A stretch of DNA of 49,315 nucleotides from Desulfobulbaceae bacterium UBA2273 (GTDB lineage: Bacteria; Desulfobacterota; Desulfobulbia; Desulfobulbales; Desulfurivibrionaceae). The stretch lies in assembly GCA_002347095.1 (NCBI GenBank), contig DDWZ01000010.1, forward strand, positions 1-49,315, written 5' to 3'. Numbering within the stretch: position 1 is the stretch's first letter; every line of letters begins with the position of its first letter. Positions 7,275-15,424 of this stretch are shown in pieces. The position numbers and the translations under genes are program-made. Below the pieces are notes generated by a model. That model was not told where the DNA came from and did no database searches. It worked only from the letters and a program-made list of their open reading frames with translations.

Positions 7275-8666
7275 TTACAGGGCGTGCTGCTCGACAAATG
7301 CCTTTACAGCCCCGACCTCGGCCGGGATCACCTCACAGCGGGTTTCCTTGTCGGCCAGATCGGCAAGGCTTGGCGGCAGCTCAGGCTCGTGGCCGATGGC
7401 GCGTTCGACGGCCGCGCCAAACTTGGCCGGATGGGCAGTGGCTAGGCAGATCATCGGCACTCCCTCCTCACGTCCAGCCAGGCCGGCCTTGACGCCCACG
7501 GCGGTATGCGGATCGAGCACATAGCCGTGCTGCTGGTAAAAATCGCGGATGGTGGCGATGGTTTCCTCTTCATTCACGCTGCGCGAGGCAAAATCCGCCC
7601 GCACCCGTTCCTGGGCAAGCTCGTCGAACTGGAGGCTGCCGCTGACCGCGAAGCGATCCATGTCCTGGCGGGTCCGTTCGGCATCCTCGCCGTTTAAGTA
7701 GTAAAGATACCGTTCGAAATTGCTGGCCACCTGAATGTCCATGGAGGGGCTTGAGGTTTGCGCCACCGCGCCCAGGGAATAATCGCCGTTTAAAATAAAA
7801 CGGGTCAGCAGGTTGTTCTCGTTGGTGGCCAGAATCAGGTGGCGGATCTGATTGGGCAGCATGCGCCGGGCCACAAAGCCTGCGAAGATATCGCCGAAGT
7901 TGCCGGTGGGCACCGAGAAATCAACCTTGTCCACTCCAGCGCTCGCGGTAATCTTGAGCGCGGCATGGATATAGTAGACAACCTGGGCCACAATCCGGGC
8001 CCAATTGATGGAATTGACCGCGCCCAGCTGATGCTTCTCCTTGAAAGCCAGATCGTTGAAGATGGTCTTGACTATTGCCTGCCCGTCGTCAAAGGTGCCG
8101 CGCACCGCCAGATTGAAGACATTGGCGTCGGTGACCGTGGTCATCTGCAGTTCCTGAATGGGACTGACCCGATTGTGGGGGTGCAAAATAAAGATGTTGA
8201 TCCGCTCCTTGCCGCGCACCCCGTAGATCGCCGCACTTCCGGTGTCGCCGGAGGTGGCGCCGAGGATGTTCATCTTGCCGCCGGACTCCTTGAGCAGGTA
8301 CTCAAAGACATTGCCCAAAAATTGCAGGGCCACGTCCTTGAAGGCCAGGGTCGGCCCGTGGAACAGCTCAAGGATGTAGCAGTCGCCCTGCTTGACCAGC
8401 GGGGTGATCTCCGGGTGGTTGAAGGTTTGATACGATCGTGCCACCAGCTCGCGCAGGTCGTTTGCAGGAATATCGTCGATGAAAAGGCCGAGCACCGCGG
8501 TTGCCAGCTCCGGATAGCTGAGCTGGCGCCATTGGACCAGGGTTTCGGCGGAAATCTCGGGAATCGAGGTGGGCAGCAGCAGGCCGCCGTCGGTGGCCAG
8601 GCCCATCATCACGGCCTGTTTGAAGGATATGGGAGCAATGCCGCCCCTGGTGCTGATGTATTGCAT
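7275..8666 (-). CDS. thrC: Threonine synthase
   Basis: A 463-residue PLP enzyme converting O-phosphohomoserine to threonine. The N-terminus MQYISTRGG...ATDGGLLLP is typical of the longer threonine synthase type. The PLP lysine lies in TLAFKDVALQFLG near residue 110, and ILGATSGDTGSAA is the phosphate-binding loop. The ATG has AGGGGT 8 bases upstream. Length matches the bacterial family. It is separated from the next gene upstream (gpmI) by a REP-like repeat. Confidence 0.95.
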   Translation of the reverse strand: MQYISTRGGIAPISFKQAVMMGLATDGGLLLPTSIPEISAETLVQWRQLSYPELATAVLGLFIDDIPANDLRELVARSYQTFNHPEITPLVKQGDCYILELFHGPTLAFKDVALQFLGNVFEYLLKESGGKMNILGATSGDTGSAAIYGVRGKERINIFILHPHNRVSPIQELQMTTVTDANVFNLAVRGTFDDGQAIVKTIFNDLAFKEKHQLGAVNSINWARIVAQVVYYIHAALKITASAGVDKVDFSVPTGNFGDIFAGFVARRMLPNQIRHLILATNENNLLTRFILNGDYSLGAVAQTSSPSMDIQVASNFERYLYYLNGEDAERTRQDMDRFAVSGSLQFDELAQERVRADFASRSVNEEETIATIRDFYQQHGYVLDPHTAVGVKAGLAGREEGVPMICLATAHPAKFGAAVERAIGHEPELPPSLADLADKETRCEVIPAEVGAVKAFVEQHAL

Positions 8667-8752
8667 TATAAATTACCCCTGAACACTCTTGTTCGTCGTT
8701 ACTCTAACTTTTCCGCCTTTTTATTTCGGGACGTGTCACTACACAACAGCAG

Positions 8753-8858
8753 GTGCTTCGACAAGGCCCTCTTGAGCTTGTCGAAAGGCTCAGCACGAAC
8801 GGAATTTCAATATATTAAGAAAATCACCGTTCACCCTGAGCCTGTCGAAGGGCTTTTT
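8753..8858. repeat. REP-like inverted repeat, family 2, copy 1
   Basis: Left arm GTGCTTCGACAAGG...CTCAGCACGAACGG and right arm CCGTTCACCCTGAGCCTGTCGAAGG face each other. The left arm holds a partly duplicated core. The same family recurs at 27897-28010 and 38756-38838. The right arm ends in CTTTTT, so it might also stop gpmI transcripts coming from the right. Confidence 0.75.
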
Positions 8859-8875
8859 AGAAAATTATCATTATG

Positions 8876-10426
8876 TTATTTCCGCACAAGCAGGCTGGCG
8901 CTTTCCATCTCAGCCGGAATCGGCAGCCCCATGAGGTCGAGAATGGTGGGGGCGATATTGGTCAGGGTGCCGCCATCCTTCAGACCAAGGCCGGGCTGAT
9001 TGCCGAGCATGACCAGGGGCACCGGGTTGGTGGAATGCGCTGTCACCGGGCCGCCGGTCTTTTTATTGATCATGACCTCGGCATTGCCGTGGTCCGCGGT
9101 GATCAGCACCACCCCGCCGAGTTCGGTGAAACGCTCGGCCACTTGGCCAATGCACCTATCCACGGTCTCGACCGCAGCGATGGCCGCGGGCATGATCCCG
9201 CTATGCCCCACCATGTCGCAGTTGGCGAAGTTGAGCACCACCAGGCTGTACGGGTTGTCCGCAAGCCGGCGCAGCAGCTCCTCGGTCACCGCCGCCGCGC
9301 TCATCTCCGGCTTCAAGTCATAGGTGGCCACCTCGCGGGGAGATGGGAGCAACGCCCTGTCCTCCAGTGCAAAGGGGGCTTCCCGGCCGCCATTGAAAAA
9401 ATAGGTGACGTGGGCGTATTTTTCCGTCTCGGCGATGCGGAGCTGCCGCAAGCCGTGACTGCTGACCTCTTCTCCCAGAATATGAGTAAGGGGTACCGGG
9501 GGAAAGGCCACGGGCAAAGCGAAATCCTTCTCATACACCGTGAAGGTGAGATATTCGGCCAAACAAGGACGGTGCCGCACCGGGAACCCGGCAAAATTCG
9601 GGTCGACAAAGACATGGGTCATCTGCCTGGCCCGATCGGCCCGGAAGTTGAAAAAAATCACCGAATCCCCATCGTTGATGGTAGCCACCGGCTGCCCGTT
9701 GTTGGTGATCACCGTGGGGTTGATGAACTCATCGTTTTCGCCGCGGTCATAGGCCGCGGCCACAGCCTCCCCTCCGTCCGTGGCCGTATGCTGGGCCCGG
9801 CCATCCACCATGGCCTGCCAGGCCAGGGAGACCCGGTCCCAGCGATTGTCGCGATCCATGGCATAGTAGCGGCCGCACACCGAAGCGACCCGGCCCACGC
9901 CGATACGTTTCATGGCCTCTCCAAGCTCAGCCATGTACCCCCCACCGCTCCGGGGCGGGGTGTCGCGGCCATCCATGAAGGCGTGGACATACACCTTGGC
10001 AAGGCCCAGTTGTTTGGCCATTTCCAAAAGCGCGATGAGATGACGGATGTGGCTGTGCACCCCGCCGTCGGAAACAAGGCCGAGCAGATGCACCGCCGTG
10101 CCCTGCCCAGCGGCGCGGCAGAAAACCTTGGCCAGCTCCTCGTTCTTGAAGAAATCCCGGTTTTCGATATCCCGGTTGATCCGGGTGAAATCCTGGTAAA
10201 CAATGCGGCCGGCGCCGATATTGAGATGCCCCACTTCGGAGTTGCCCATTTGCCCTTCCGGCAGACCCACAGCGCCATTATGGGCAACCAGGGTGGTGGC
10301 GGGCTGACTGGCCTGCCAGCGGTCCATATTGGGCGTTCTGGCAAGATGGATGGCGTTGCCCTCCCACGGCTCCCCGATTCCCCAGCCGTCGAGAATGGCC
10401 AGCAACACCGGCGTGATCTTTTTCAT
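8876..10426 (-). CDS. gpmI: 2,3-bisphosphoglycerate-independent phosphoglycerate mutase
   Basis: A 516-residue manganese-dependent enzyme interconverting 3- and 2-phosphoglycerate in glycolysis and gluconeogenesis. The N-terminal ILDGWG holds the first metal Asp, and MGNSEVGHLNIGAGR contains the phosphorylated Ser. The C-terminal LITADHGNAEVM carries further metal ligands. Length fits the family (about 510). It lies 25 bp downstream of rsfS on the same strand and is probably co-transcribed. Confidence 0.96.
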   Translation of the reverse strand: MKKITPVLLAILDGWGIGEPWEGNAIHLARTPNMDRWQASQPATTLVAHNGAVGLPEGQMGNSEVGHLNIGAGRIVYQDFTRINRDIENRDFFKNEELAKVFCRAAGQGTAVHLLGLVSDGGVHSHIRHLIALLEMAKQLGLAKVYVHAFMDGRDTPPRSGGGYMAELGEAMKRIGVGRVASVCGRYYAMDRDNRWDRVSLAWQAMVDGRAQHTATDGGEAVAAAYDRGENDEFINPTVITNNGQPVATINDGDSVIFFNFRADRARQMTHVFVDPNFAGFPVRHRPCLAEYLTFTVYEKDFALPVAFPPVPLTHILGEEVSSHGLRQLRIAETEKYAHVTYFFNGGREAPFALEDRALLPSPREVATYDLKPEMSAAAVTEELLRRLADNPYSLVVLNFANCDMVGHSGIMPAAIAAVETVDRCIGQVAERFTELGGVVLITADHGNAEVMINKKTGGPVTAHSTNPVPLVMLGNQPGLGLKDGGTLTNIAPTILDLMGLPIPAEMESASLLVRK

Positions 10427-10451
10427 CGTTTCTCCCGTGCCTCGATCTGCT

Positions 10452-10838
10452 TCAGGACGCTGCTTCCGGGGTTATCTCCACCCTGGGTGCGTCGTGCCAC
10501 AGCCCTTCAATATCGTAAAATCTGCGGTCTTCGTTGTAAAAAATATGCACGACCACATCGTTATAATCGAGCAGAACCCAATGCCCCTCGCCCAGGCCCT
10601 CGGTGTTGCCGGTCTTGACGTTTTTGTGACGCAGGGCCACGTCCACGGACTGGGCCAACCCCTGCACGTGGCGGGTGGAGCGTCCGCTCATGATGACGAA
10701 AAAATCAGTAAAGGAAGACAGGCCACGCACATCAAGAACGACCAGGTCCTCCGCTTTTTTTTCCAGGGCTGCCAGGGCTGCAAAACGAGCCAGCTCCATA
10801 CTTGACGCATCCTGAATATCCTTATGGACCTTTTTCAT
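10452..10838 (-). CDS. rsfS: Ribosomal silencing factor RsfS
   Basis: A 128-residue protein of the RsfS/Iojap family that binds ribosomal protein uL14 and blocks subunit joining in starvation. Family motifs are LVVLDVRGLSSFTDFFVIMSGRSTRHVQGLA, then GHWVLLDYNDVVVHIF and FYDIEGLW. ATG 10838 is chosen because AAGGAG stands 6 bases upstream; the frame is open to 10883 but without homology. In many genomes it neighbours the ribosomal methyltransferase rlmH, which here is about 0.5 kb away on the same strand across the nfu-type gene. Confidence 0.93.
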   Translation of the reverse strand: MKKVHKDIQDASSMELARFAALAALEKKAEDLVVLDVRGLSSFTDFFVIMSGRSTRHVQGLAQSVDVALRHKNVKTGNTEGLGEGHWVLLDYNDVVVHIFYNEDRRFYDIEGLWHDAPRVEITPEAAS

Positions 10839-10937
10839 TGTGACTCCTTGTTGGGGTAGGCGCCCATGGTTCGCCATGAACAAAATGGGAGCGCTATCAT
10901 ACTACAACAACGGCTAATCTGGCAATCGGTTAGTTCC

Positions 10938-10985
10938 GTAAGCAATCACAGGGCAGTGCAGATGCGCCGTCCTGTGATCGCTTAC
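10938..10985. repeat. Intergenic palindrome between divergent rsfS and nfu
   Basis: GTAAGCAATCACAGG (10938-10952) and CCTGTGATCGCTTAC (10971-10985) are inverted repeats with one mismatch and an 18-base loop. No T-run follows on either strand, so a terminator is unlikely. It could be a regulatory hairpin or REP-type sequence for the divergent pair. Confidence 0.5.
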
Positions 10986-11059
10986 AAGGTTGTCGGCGGG
11001 AAAGAGCTGTGTTAGATTGTTACACGCTTTCACCTGACAATCCAGCTTGAGGAATAACG

Positions 11060-11281
11060 ATGCGCGACAGAATTCTGGCGGCTCTGGCAAAGATTCGCCC
11101 CACGCTCCAGGCGGACGGAGGCGATGTGACCCTGGTTGATGTGAGCAAGGACGGGGTGGTCACGGTCCAGTTGACCGGGGCTTGCAAGGAATGCCCCATG
11201 TCCAGAAATACGCTCAAAAACGGGATTGAAAAATTCTTGAAAGGCGAAGTTCCGGAGGTCCGTTCCGTGGAATCCGTTTGA
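11060..11281 (+). CDS. NifU C-terminal (Nfu) domain iron-sulfur scaffold protein
   Basis: A 73-residue single-domain Nfu protein. IRPTLQADGGDVTLVDV and GACKECPMS are the hallmark motifs; the CxxC (residues 42-45) holds a bridging 4Fe-4S cluster between two subunits and delivers it to apoproteins. GAGGAA lies 6 bases before the ATG. It is a single gene, divergent from rsfS and convergent with rlmH. Confidence 0.93.
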   Translation: MRDRILAALAKIRPTLQADGGDVTLVDVSKDGVVTVQLTGACKECPMSRNTLKNGIEKFLKGEVPEVRSVESV

Positions 11282-11300
11282 CCTGGCCGGAGTTGTTGCC

Positions 11301-11771
11301 TTATTTATGATATCCGGTTCCGGCCTTGATGGAAAACGCCCGGTACAACTGTTCGAGCACCAGCATTCGAGCCATCTCGTGGGTAAAGGTCATCCGCGAG
11401 AGCGATAAGACATAATCCGCCTTTTCAACAAGCTTCGGCGCAAGGCCGGTGGGACCGCCGATCAAAAAGGCAATCTCCCGCACCCCCTGATCCTCCCAGC
11501 GGCAAAGCAGATCGGCCAGCTCTTCCGAGCTGAGCTGCTGTCCTAACGGAGCCAGAGCTACGACTTTGGCAGATTGCGGAACACTGCCAAACAATATTTG
11601 CGCTTCCTCGTTCTGCAGCCGCGCCGCATCTTCCTTGGCCCCGCTCTTCTTTTCCTTCAAAACCGGCAGCTCAAGCTGGACAAAACGCCTGAGCCGCCCG
11701 GCAAAATCATCGATTCCGGCGCCAAGGTACTGCTCCCTGGTTTTGCCCAAGAGCGGCAGGATGATCTTCAC
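11301..11771 (-). CDS. rlmH: 23S rRNA pseudouridine(1915) N3-methyltransferase RlmH
   Basis: A 156-residue SPOUT-family enzyme acting on helix 69 of 23S rRNA in assembled ribosomes. Typical motifs are EYLGAGIDDFAGRL near the start, VVALAPLGQQLSSEE, IAFLIGGPTGL (the SAM knot) and LSLSRMTFTHEMARMLVLEQLYRAFSI, ending in YHK. The start is GTG at 11771, with GGGGAAGG just upstream inside the spacer after the YkgJ-like gene, only 6 bp away. Confidence 0.95.
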   Translation of the reverse strand: MKIILPLLGKTREQYLGAGIDDFAGRLRRFVQLELPVLKEKKSGAKEDAARLQNEEAQILFGSVPQSAKVVALAPLGQQLSSEELADLLCRWEDQGVREIAFLIGGPTGLAPKLVEKADYVLSLSRMTFTHEMARMLVLEQLYRAFSIKAGTGYHK

Positions 11772-11777
11772 CTTCCC

Positions 11778-12182
11778 CTACTTTCCCGCATCCTGCTGCT
11801 TGAGAAGCTCGGCAAACCGGGAGCGAAATTCCTCATAGCCGAGCTCTCCTTTAATGCCGGGGCAGGATTGGCGGATGGCCTCGAAATTGTTCTGGTCGGT
11901 GAGCATGCTGGGATGCAGGGGCCATTGCCGGCAACGCCAAGGCTTGCCTTCATGCACCGTGCAGCCTTCGTTAAAAAAGATGCAGTGACCATCCACGATC
12001 TTCATCTGCACCACCTTGCCGGTAAGTCGCAGATATTTCTCCTGCACTTCGGCAATGGGCAGATGCAGATAGGCGACCAGCCGGGCGACATCATCGGGGT
12101 CCAGAGAGACCGTGGTTTCGCCCTGACAGCAATGGCCGCACTGCCGACACTGAAAAATTTCCTGTTCCTCAACCATATTCAA
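11778..12182 (-). CDS. YkgJ-family zinc/iron-chelating cysteine-cluster protein
   Basis: A 134-residue protein of the CxxCxxCC family (UPF0153/YkgJ). FQCRQCGHCC near residue 10 is the N-terminal cluster, and GHCIFFNEGCTVHEGKPWRCRQWP contains the second cysteine set. Members bind zinc or an iron-sulfur centre; the cellular role is not established. It is co-directional with rlmH. It borders the type I restriction island on the right, so it marks the core-genome edge there. Confidence 0.88.
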   Translation of the reverse strand: MNMVEEQEIFQCRQCGHCCQGETTVSLDPDDVARLVAYLHLPIAEVQEKYLRLTGKVVQMKIVDGHCIFFNEGCTVHEGKPWRCRQWPLHPSMLTDQNNFEAIRQSCPGIKGELGYEEFRSRFAELLKQQDAGK

Positions 12183-12253
12183 TCACCTGCCCTTGCCTTA
12201 TTTTTCACCAGCACCATGTTCCAGGCGCATTTCAGCGCAAAAACATACACCAA

Positions 12254-13729
12254 TTACGTCAAAGCCGCCGCAATTTCCCGAAAGCTGTTCAAGCCCGCCT
12301 CAAGATTGTCGATGATCTCCCCGGCCAACACGTCCGGCTCGGGCAGGTTGTCCAGATCGGCCAGGCTCTTGTCTTTGAGCCAGAAGATGTCCAGGCTGGT
12401 TTTATCACGACCGATGATCTGCTCGTAGCCGAATCTGCGCCAGCGCCCTTCCGGATTGTCCTGCTCGCTCCACAGTTCCTTGCGCGCCTGGCGGTTTTCC
12501 GGGTTGTAGCAAGCGATGAACTCCTGCAAATCCGCAAAGCGCAGCGGTTTCTTTTTCAGGGTGTGGTGGATGTTGGTGCGATAGTCGTAGTACCAGACCT
12601 CCTTGGTCCACACCTTCTTGGAAGCGGCGCGATTGTCAAAGAACAGGACATTGGCCTTCACCCCGTTGGCGTAGAAGATGCCGGTGGGCAGACGCAAAAT
12701 GGTGTGCAGTTCGGTGGTTTCCAGCAGCTTTTTGCGCACCGTCTCACCCGCGCCGCCCTCGAACAGCACGTTGTCCGGCACCACCACCGCCGCGCGCCCC
12801 GTGGTTTTCAGCATGGTACGGATGTGCTGCACGAAGTTGAGCTGCTTGTTGGAGGTGGTAGCCCAGAAATCCTGACGGTTGTAGGTCAGGTCGTCTTTTT
12901 CCTGCTCACCCTCCTCGTTGGTGAAGCTCATCGAGCTTTTCTTGCCGAATGGCGGATTGGCCAGCACGTAGTCGAAACGCTGGCCGCTGTCAGCCACCAG
13001 CGCATCGTTGGACGACACCATGCTCTCGCCGTCGATCTCGCCGATGTTGTGCAGAAACATGTTCATCAAGGCCAGGCGGCGGGTGCCCGCGACAATCTCG
13101 TTGCCGAAAAAGGTTTCGTGCTTGAGAAACGCCTTCTGCGTCTTGTCCAACCGGTGGGCAGCCACCAAAAAATCATAGGCCGCCAGAAAAAAACCGCCCG
13201 TGCCGCAGGCAGGATCGGCGATGGTCTTGCCCGGTTCCGGCCGCACGCACTCCACCATGGCCTTAATCAGGGCGCGCGGCGTGAAGTACTGCCCGGCCCC
13301 GGATTTGGTGTCCTCGGCGTTTTTCTCCAGCAACCCCTCGTAGATGTCGCCCTTCACATCCGCGCCCATGGTCACCCATTGGGTTTCGTTCACCATGTCG
13401 ATCAGGCGATAGAGCTTGGCCGGGTCCTGGATCTTGTTCTGGGCCTTGGTGAAGATCTGCCCCAGCATCCCCGGCTTGTTGCCCAGCTCACGGAGTAGGG
13501 TCACGTAATGTACCTCCAACTCCGCGCCGCGCATGGGCTTGAGGCTCTGCCAATTGTACTCGGTGGGAATACCCACCTTGCGGTTGTAGGGCGGCCGGCT
13601 ATACTCGTCCGCCATCTTGAGGAAGATCAGATAGGTGAGCTGCTCCAAATAGTCGCCATAGCTCACCCCGTCGTCGCGCAACGTGGTGCAGAAACTCCAA
13701 ACCTTGGAGATAATGGCTGCGGGGGTCAT
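12254..13729 (-). CDS. hsdM: Type I restriction-modification DNA methyltransferase subunit HsdM
   Basis: A 491-residue adenine-N6 methyltransferase subunit. The N-terminal helical HsdM domain (SKVWSFCTTLRDDGVSYGDYLEQL) is followed by motif I ADPACGTGGFF near residue 172 and the catalytic motif IV NPPFGKK near 256. It needs HsdS for DNA recognition. GAGGT precedes the ATG by 7 bases; that ribosome site is part of an 18-bp sequence also found at the end of the fic gene. It is the last gene of the hsdR-hsdS-fic-hsdM operon, separated from fic by an inserted unit. Confidence 0.95.
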   Translation of the reverse strand: MTPAAIISKVWSFCTTLRDDGVSYGDYLEQLTYLIFLKMADEYSRPPYNRKVGIPTEYNWQSLKPMRGAELEVHYVTLLRELGNKPGMLGQIFTKAQNKIQDPAKLYRLIDMVNETQWVTMGADVKGDIYEGLLEKNAEDTKSGAGQYFTPRALIKAMVECVRPEPGKTIADPACGTGGFFLAAYDFLVAAHRLDKTQKAFLKHETFFGNEIVAGTRRLALMNMFLHNIGEIDGESMVSSNDALVADSGQRFDYVLANPPFGKKSSMSFTNEEGEQEKDDLTYNRQDFWATTSNKQLNFVQHIRTMLKTTGRAAVVVPDNVLFEGGAGETVRKKLLETTELHTILRLPTGIFYANGVKANVLFFDNRAASKKVWTKEVWYYDYRTNIHHTLKKKPLRFADLQEFIACYNPENRQARKELWSEQDNPEGRWRRFGYEQIIGRDKTSLDIFWLKDKSLADLDNLPEPDVLAGEIIDNLEAGLNSFREIAAALT

Positions 13730-13770
13730 GTCTTAACCTCGAATAGGCTGTCATTCCGTCCACTATGCCC

Positions 13771-13797
13771 GTCATTCCCGCGCAGGCGGGAATCCAG
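13771..13797. repeat. REP palindrome family 1, left of the GIY-YIG gene
   Basis: The sequence GTCATTCCCGCGCAGGCGGG followed by AATCCAG has an internal hairpin ATTCCCGC/GCGGGAAT. Further copies occur at 14118-14185, 15336-15403 and 16324-16413, all inside the restriction island; none was seen elsewhere in the window. Confidence 0.85.
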
Positions 13798-13817
13798 TTT
13801 TTGAATGACTGCTCTGT

Positions 13818-14108
13818 TTAAAGCAACTCTTCCCACAAATCTTTCCATGTCGGATTCGTCTTCTCGATCAAATTTATTTTCCATTGCCTGTTCCATTTCT
13901 TGAGCTGCTTCTCTCGCTGAATCGCTAACAGCATCTGTTCATGAAATTCGTAATACGCCAGTGAATGAACCGCATATTTCTCTGCAAATCCTTCAACCAG
14001 ATCATTTTTGTGCTGCCAAATGCGCTGCACAAGATTGCTGGTTACACCGATATAAAGCGTGCCATTATATCCGCTCGTCAGAATATAAACCGCAGGGTGT
14101 TTTTCCAT
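13818..14108 (-). CDS. GIY-YIG domain endonuclease (YhbQ-like), REP-associated
   Basis: A 96-residue single-domain protein. AVYILTSGYNGTLYIGVTSNL carries the two-part motif (here VYI...LYIG) with the Arg of QRIWQH downstream; the EKYAVHSLAYYE segment supplies the catalytic-helix region and a conserved Glu. The frame is open to 14144, but the first 12 residues would come from the REP palindrome, so ATG 14108 (MEKHPAVYIL) is the likely start. Such short stand-alone GIY-YIG proteins are widespread with unclear roles; UvrC and homing nucleases share the fold. Flanked by REP palindromes, it may drive or have hitchhiked on the insertion. Confidence 0.88.
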   Translation of the reverse strand: MEKHPAVYILTSGYNGTLYIGVTSNLVQRIWQHKNDLVEGFAEKYAVHSLAYYEFHEQMLLAIQREKQLKKWNRQWKINLIEKTNPTWKDLWEELL

Positions 14109-14117
14109 AAAACGCCC

Positions 14118-14185
14118 GTCATTCCCGCGCAGGTGGGAAGCCATTCGGTTTAAAAGCTGGATTCCCGCCTGCGCGGGAATGACGG
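14118..14185. repeat. Paired inverted REP palindromes family 1 (REPIN), right of the GIY-YIG gene
   Basis: A forward copy (14118-14141, slightly degenerate: AGGTGGGAAG) and a reverse copy (14157-14184, GGATTCCCGCCTGCGCGGGA) are separated by about 15 bp. This head-to-head layout is that of REPIN doublets, and it lies just upstream of the GIY-YIG start. Confidence 0.8.
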
Positions 14186-14208
14186 ATTATTTGTATTTTG
14201 TGCATGTC

Positions 14209-15210
14209 TTAACCTCGAATCAGATTCATGATCAAATGAATCATCAGTTGTTTTTGGCCGGGATCGCTTTGCGCCACCAGCAAGGCGATTGCCGCCAGGG
14301 CGTTGTCGTTGATCTTCAACTCGCCGTCGGTTTTGAGATGGTGCTGGTTGCGCTGCAAGAACCAGATGAACAAAAAGGCGCCGATGCGTTTGTTGCCATC
14401 GGAAAACGGATGATTCTTGATGACGAAATACAACAGATGCGCCCCCTGCTCTTCGATGCTGGGATAAAGAAACTCCCCGCCAAACGACTGTACGATATTG
14501 CCGAGAATACCGGCAAAACTGTCGTCCTTCTGGTTACCAAACAGCTCGGAGGCTTCGTTTTTCGCCATCAAATCCGCCTTGAGCGCGGCAATGCCAGCCA
14601 CCGCTTCAGCAGGCAGGATTTCATAGCGTATCGCCGTGGCAAAATCACCCAGCGGCAGCCGCTCGCTGTCGAACTGGTTGAGCAGCACAAAGGTGCGGGC
14701 ATACCCGGCAATCACGCTCACCAGCCCGCGCGCCTCCGGCAGGCTGGCCTGCTCGATCAGATTTTGCTGAAACAGGGTCAGGGTTCGCTCAAGCTGCTTG
14801 ATATGTTCTTGCTGGGTTTGCAGACGTTGGGTGTTCAGGGTGTAGCCTTGCACCAGATAGTCTTTGAGGATGCGGCTGGCCCAGATGCGGAAGCGTGTGC
14901 CTTCAAGCGATTTGACGCGATATCCGACTGAAATAATAACATCCAGATTGTAATGCTCGACCTGATAAGTTTTTCCATCTGCGGCAGTATGTGCAAATTT
15001 TGCACATACTGAATTGGCCTCTAGCTCCCCTTCAGCAAAGATATTGCGCAAGTGTTTGTTGATAACCGACCGCTCTCGTCCAAACAATTGGCTGATCTGC
15101 TCCTGCTTTAGCCATACTGATTCGCCTTCCAGTCTGACCTCAGTGGCGATTGAGCCATTGGCGGATTGGTAAATGACGATGGGGGCAGCGGTGTTTTCTG
15201 GAGTAGTCAT
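14209..15210 (-). CDS. RhuM-Fic fusion protein in a type I restriction operon
   Basis: A 333-residue protein. The N-terminal part (about 1-115) is the RhuM/virulence domain with a DNA-binding look (WLKQEQISQLFGRERSVINKHLRNIF is helix-turn-helix-like). The C-terminal half is a Fic/DOC domain with HPFSDGNKRIGA near residue 266, the intact HPFx(D/E)GNxR motif expected for nucleotidyl transfer. LGNIVQSFGGEFLYPS precedes it as in Fic proteins. GGGAGGT lies 6 bases before the ATG. Genes of this family recur inside type I restriction loci. A regulator or a toxin released when restriction fails are possible roles, not shown here. Confidence 0.88.
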   Translation of the reverse strand: MTTPENTAAPIVIYQSANGSIATEVRLEGESVWLKQEQISQLFGRERSVINKHLRNIFAEGELEANSVCAKFAHTAADGKTYQVEHYNLDVIISVGYRVKSLEGTRFRIWASRILKDYLVQGYTLNTQRLQTQQEHIKQLERTLTLFQQNLIEQASLPEARGLVSVIAGYARTFVLLNQFDSERLPLGDFATAIRYEILPAEAVAGIAALKADLMAKNEASELFGNQKDDSFAGILGNIVQSFGGEFLYPSIEEQGAHLLYFVIKNHPFSDGNKRIGAFLFIWFLQRNQHHLKTDGELKINDNALAAIALLVAQSDPGQKQLMIHLIMNLIRG

Positions 15211-15289
15211 GCCTAAACCTCCCTTGTCTTACAGGCCTTACGGCAGTTGTAAAGAATTTCTTGCTAACTGCCAAAGCCACTATTCTGAC

Positions 15290-15314
15290 AACTATTCGGA
15301 ATTTCCGAATAGTT
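15290..15314. promoter_or_regulatory. Perfect palindrome upstream of fic, candidate operator
   Basis: AACTATTCGGA (15290-15300) and TCCGAATAGTT (15304-15314) are perfect 11-bp arms around ATT, 80 bp upstream of the fic start. There is no T-run after it in the direction of transcription, so it is not a simple terminator. The size and symmetry fit the binding site of a dimeric repressor, perhaps the helix-turn-helix part of RhuM-Fic itself. Confidence 0.5.
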
Positions 15315-15335
15315 GAAAAAAGCCAATCTCCACTC

Positions 15336-15403
15336 CGTCATTCCCGCGCAGGCGGGAATCCAGTTTTTGAACGGCATGGATTCCCGCCTGCGCGGGAATG
15401 ACG
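15336..15403. repeat. Paired inverted REP palindromes family 1 (REPIN) between hsdS and fic
   Basis: A forward copy at 15336-15362 and a reverse copy at 15376-15402 face each other across about 13 bp (TTTTTGAACGGCA). Both match the family consensus almost perfectly. Confidence 0.88.
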
Positions 15404-15424
15404 ACACAGGTGTGCAAGGTACGA

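Larger units (their letters stand above)
13727..14220. mobile_element. REP/GIY-YIG unit inserted between fic and hsdM with an 18-bp direct duplication
   Basis: CATGTCTTAACCTCGAAT occurs at 13727-13744 and again at 14203-14220, exactly. The first copy contains the hsdM start and ribosome site, the second the fic stop codon. Removing 476 bp would leave the fic stop three bases before the hsdM ATG, a normal operon junction. Between the copies lie a single GIY-YIG nuclease gene and REP palindromes on both sides (13771-13797; 14118-14185). The simplest reading is insertion with target duplication. Confidence 0.75.

Noticed and set aside
8873..10618. Plus-strand open frame opposite gpmI and rsfS
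   Set aside because: Spans two clearly real minus-strand genes; His/Gly/Arg-biased antisense composition.
15290..15314. Intrinsic terminator of hsdS
   Set aside because: The hairpin is followed by GTCAG on the minus strand, not a T-run, and it is more than 100 bp after the hsdS stop.
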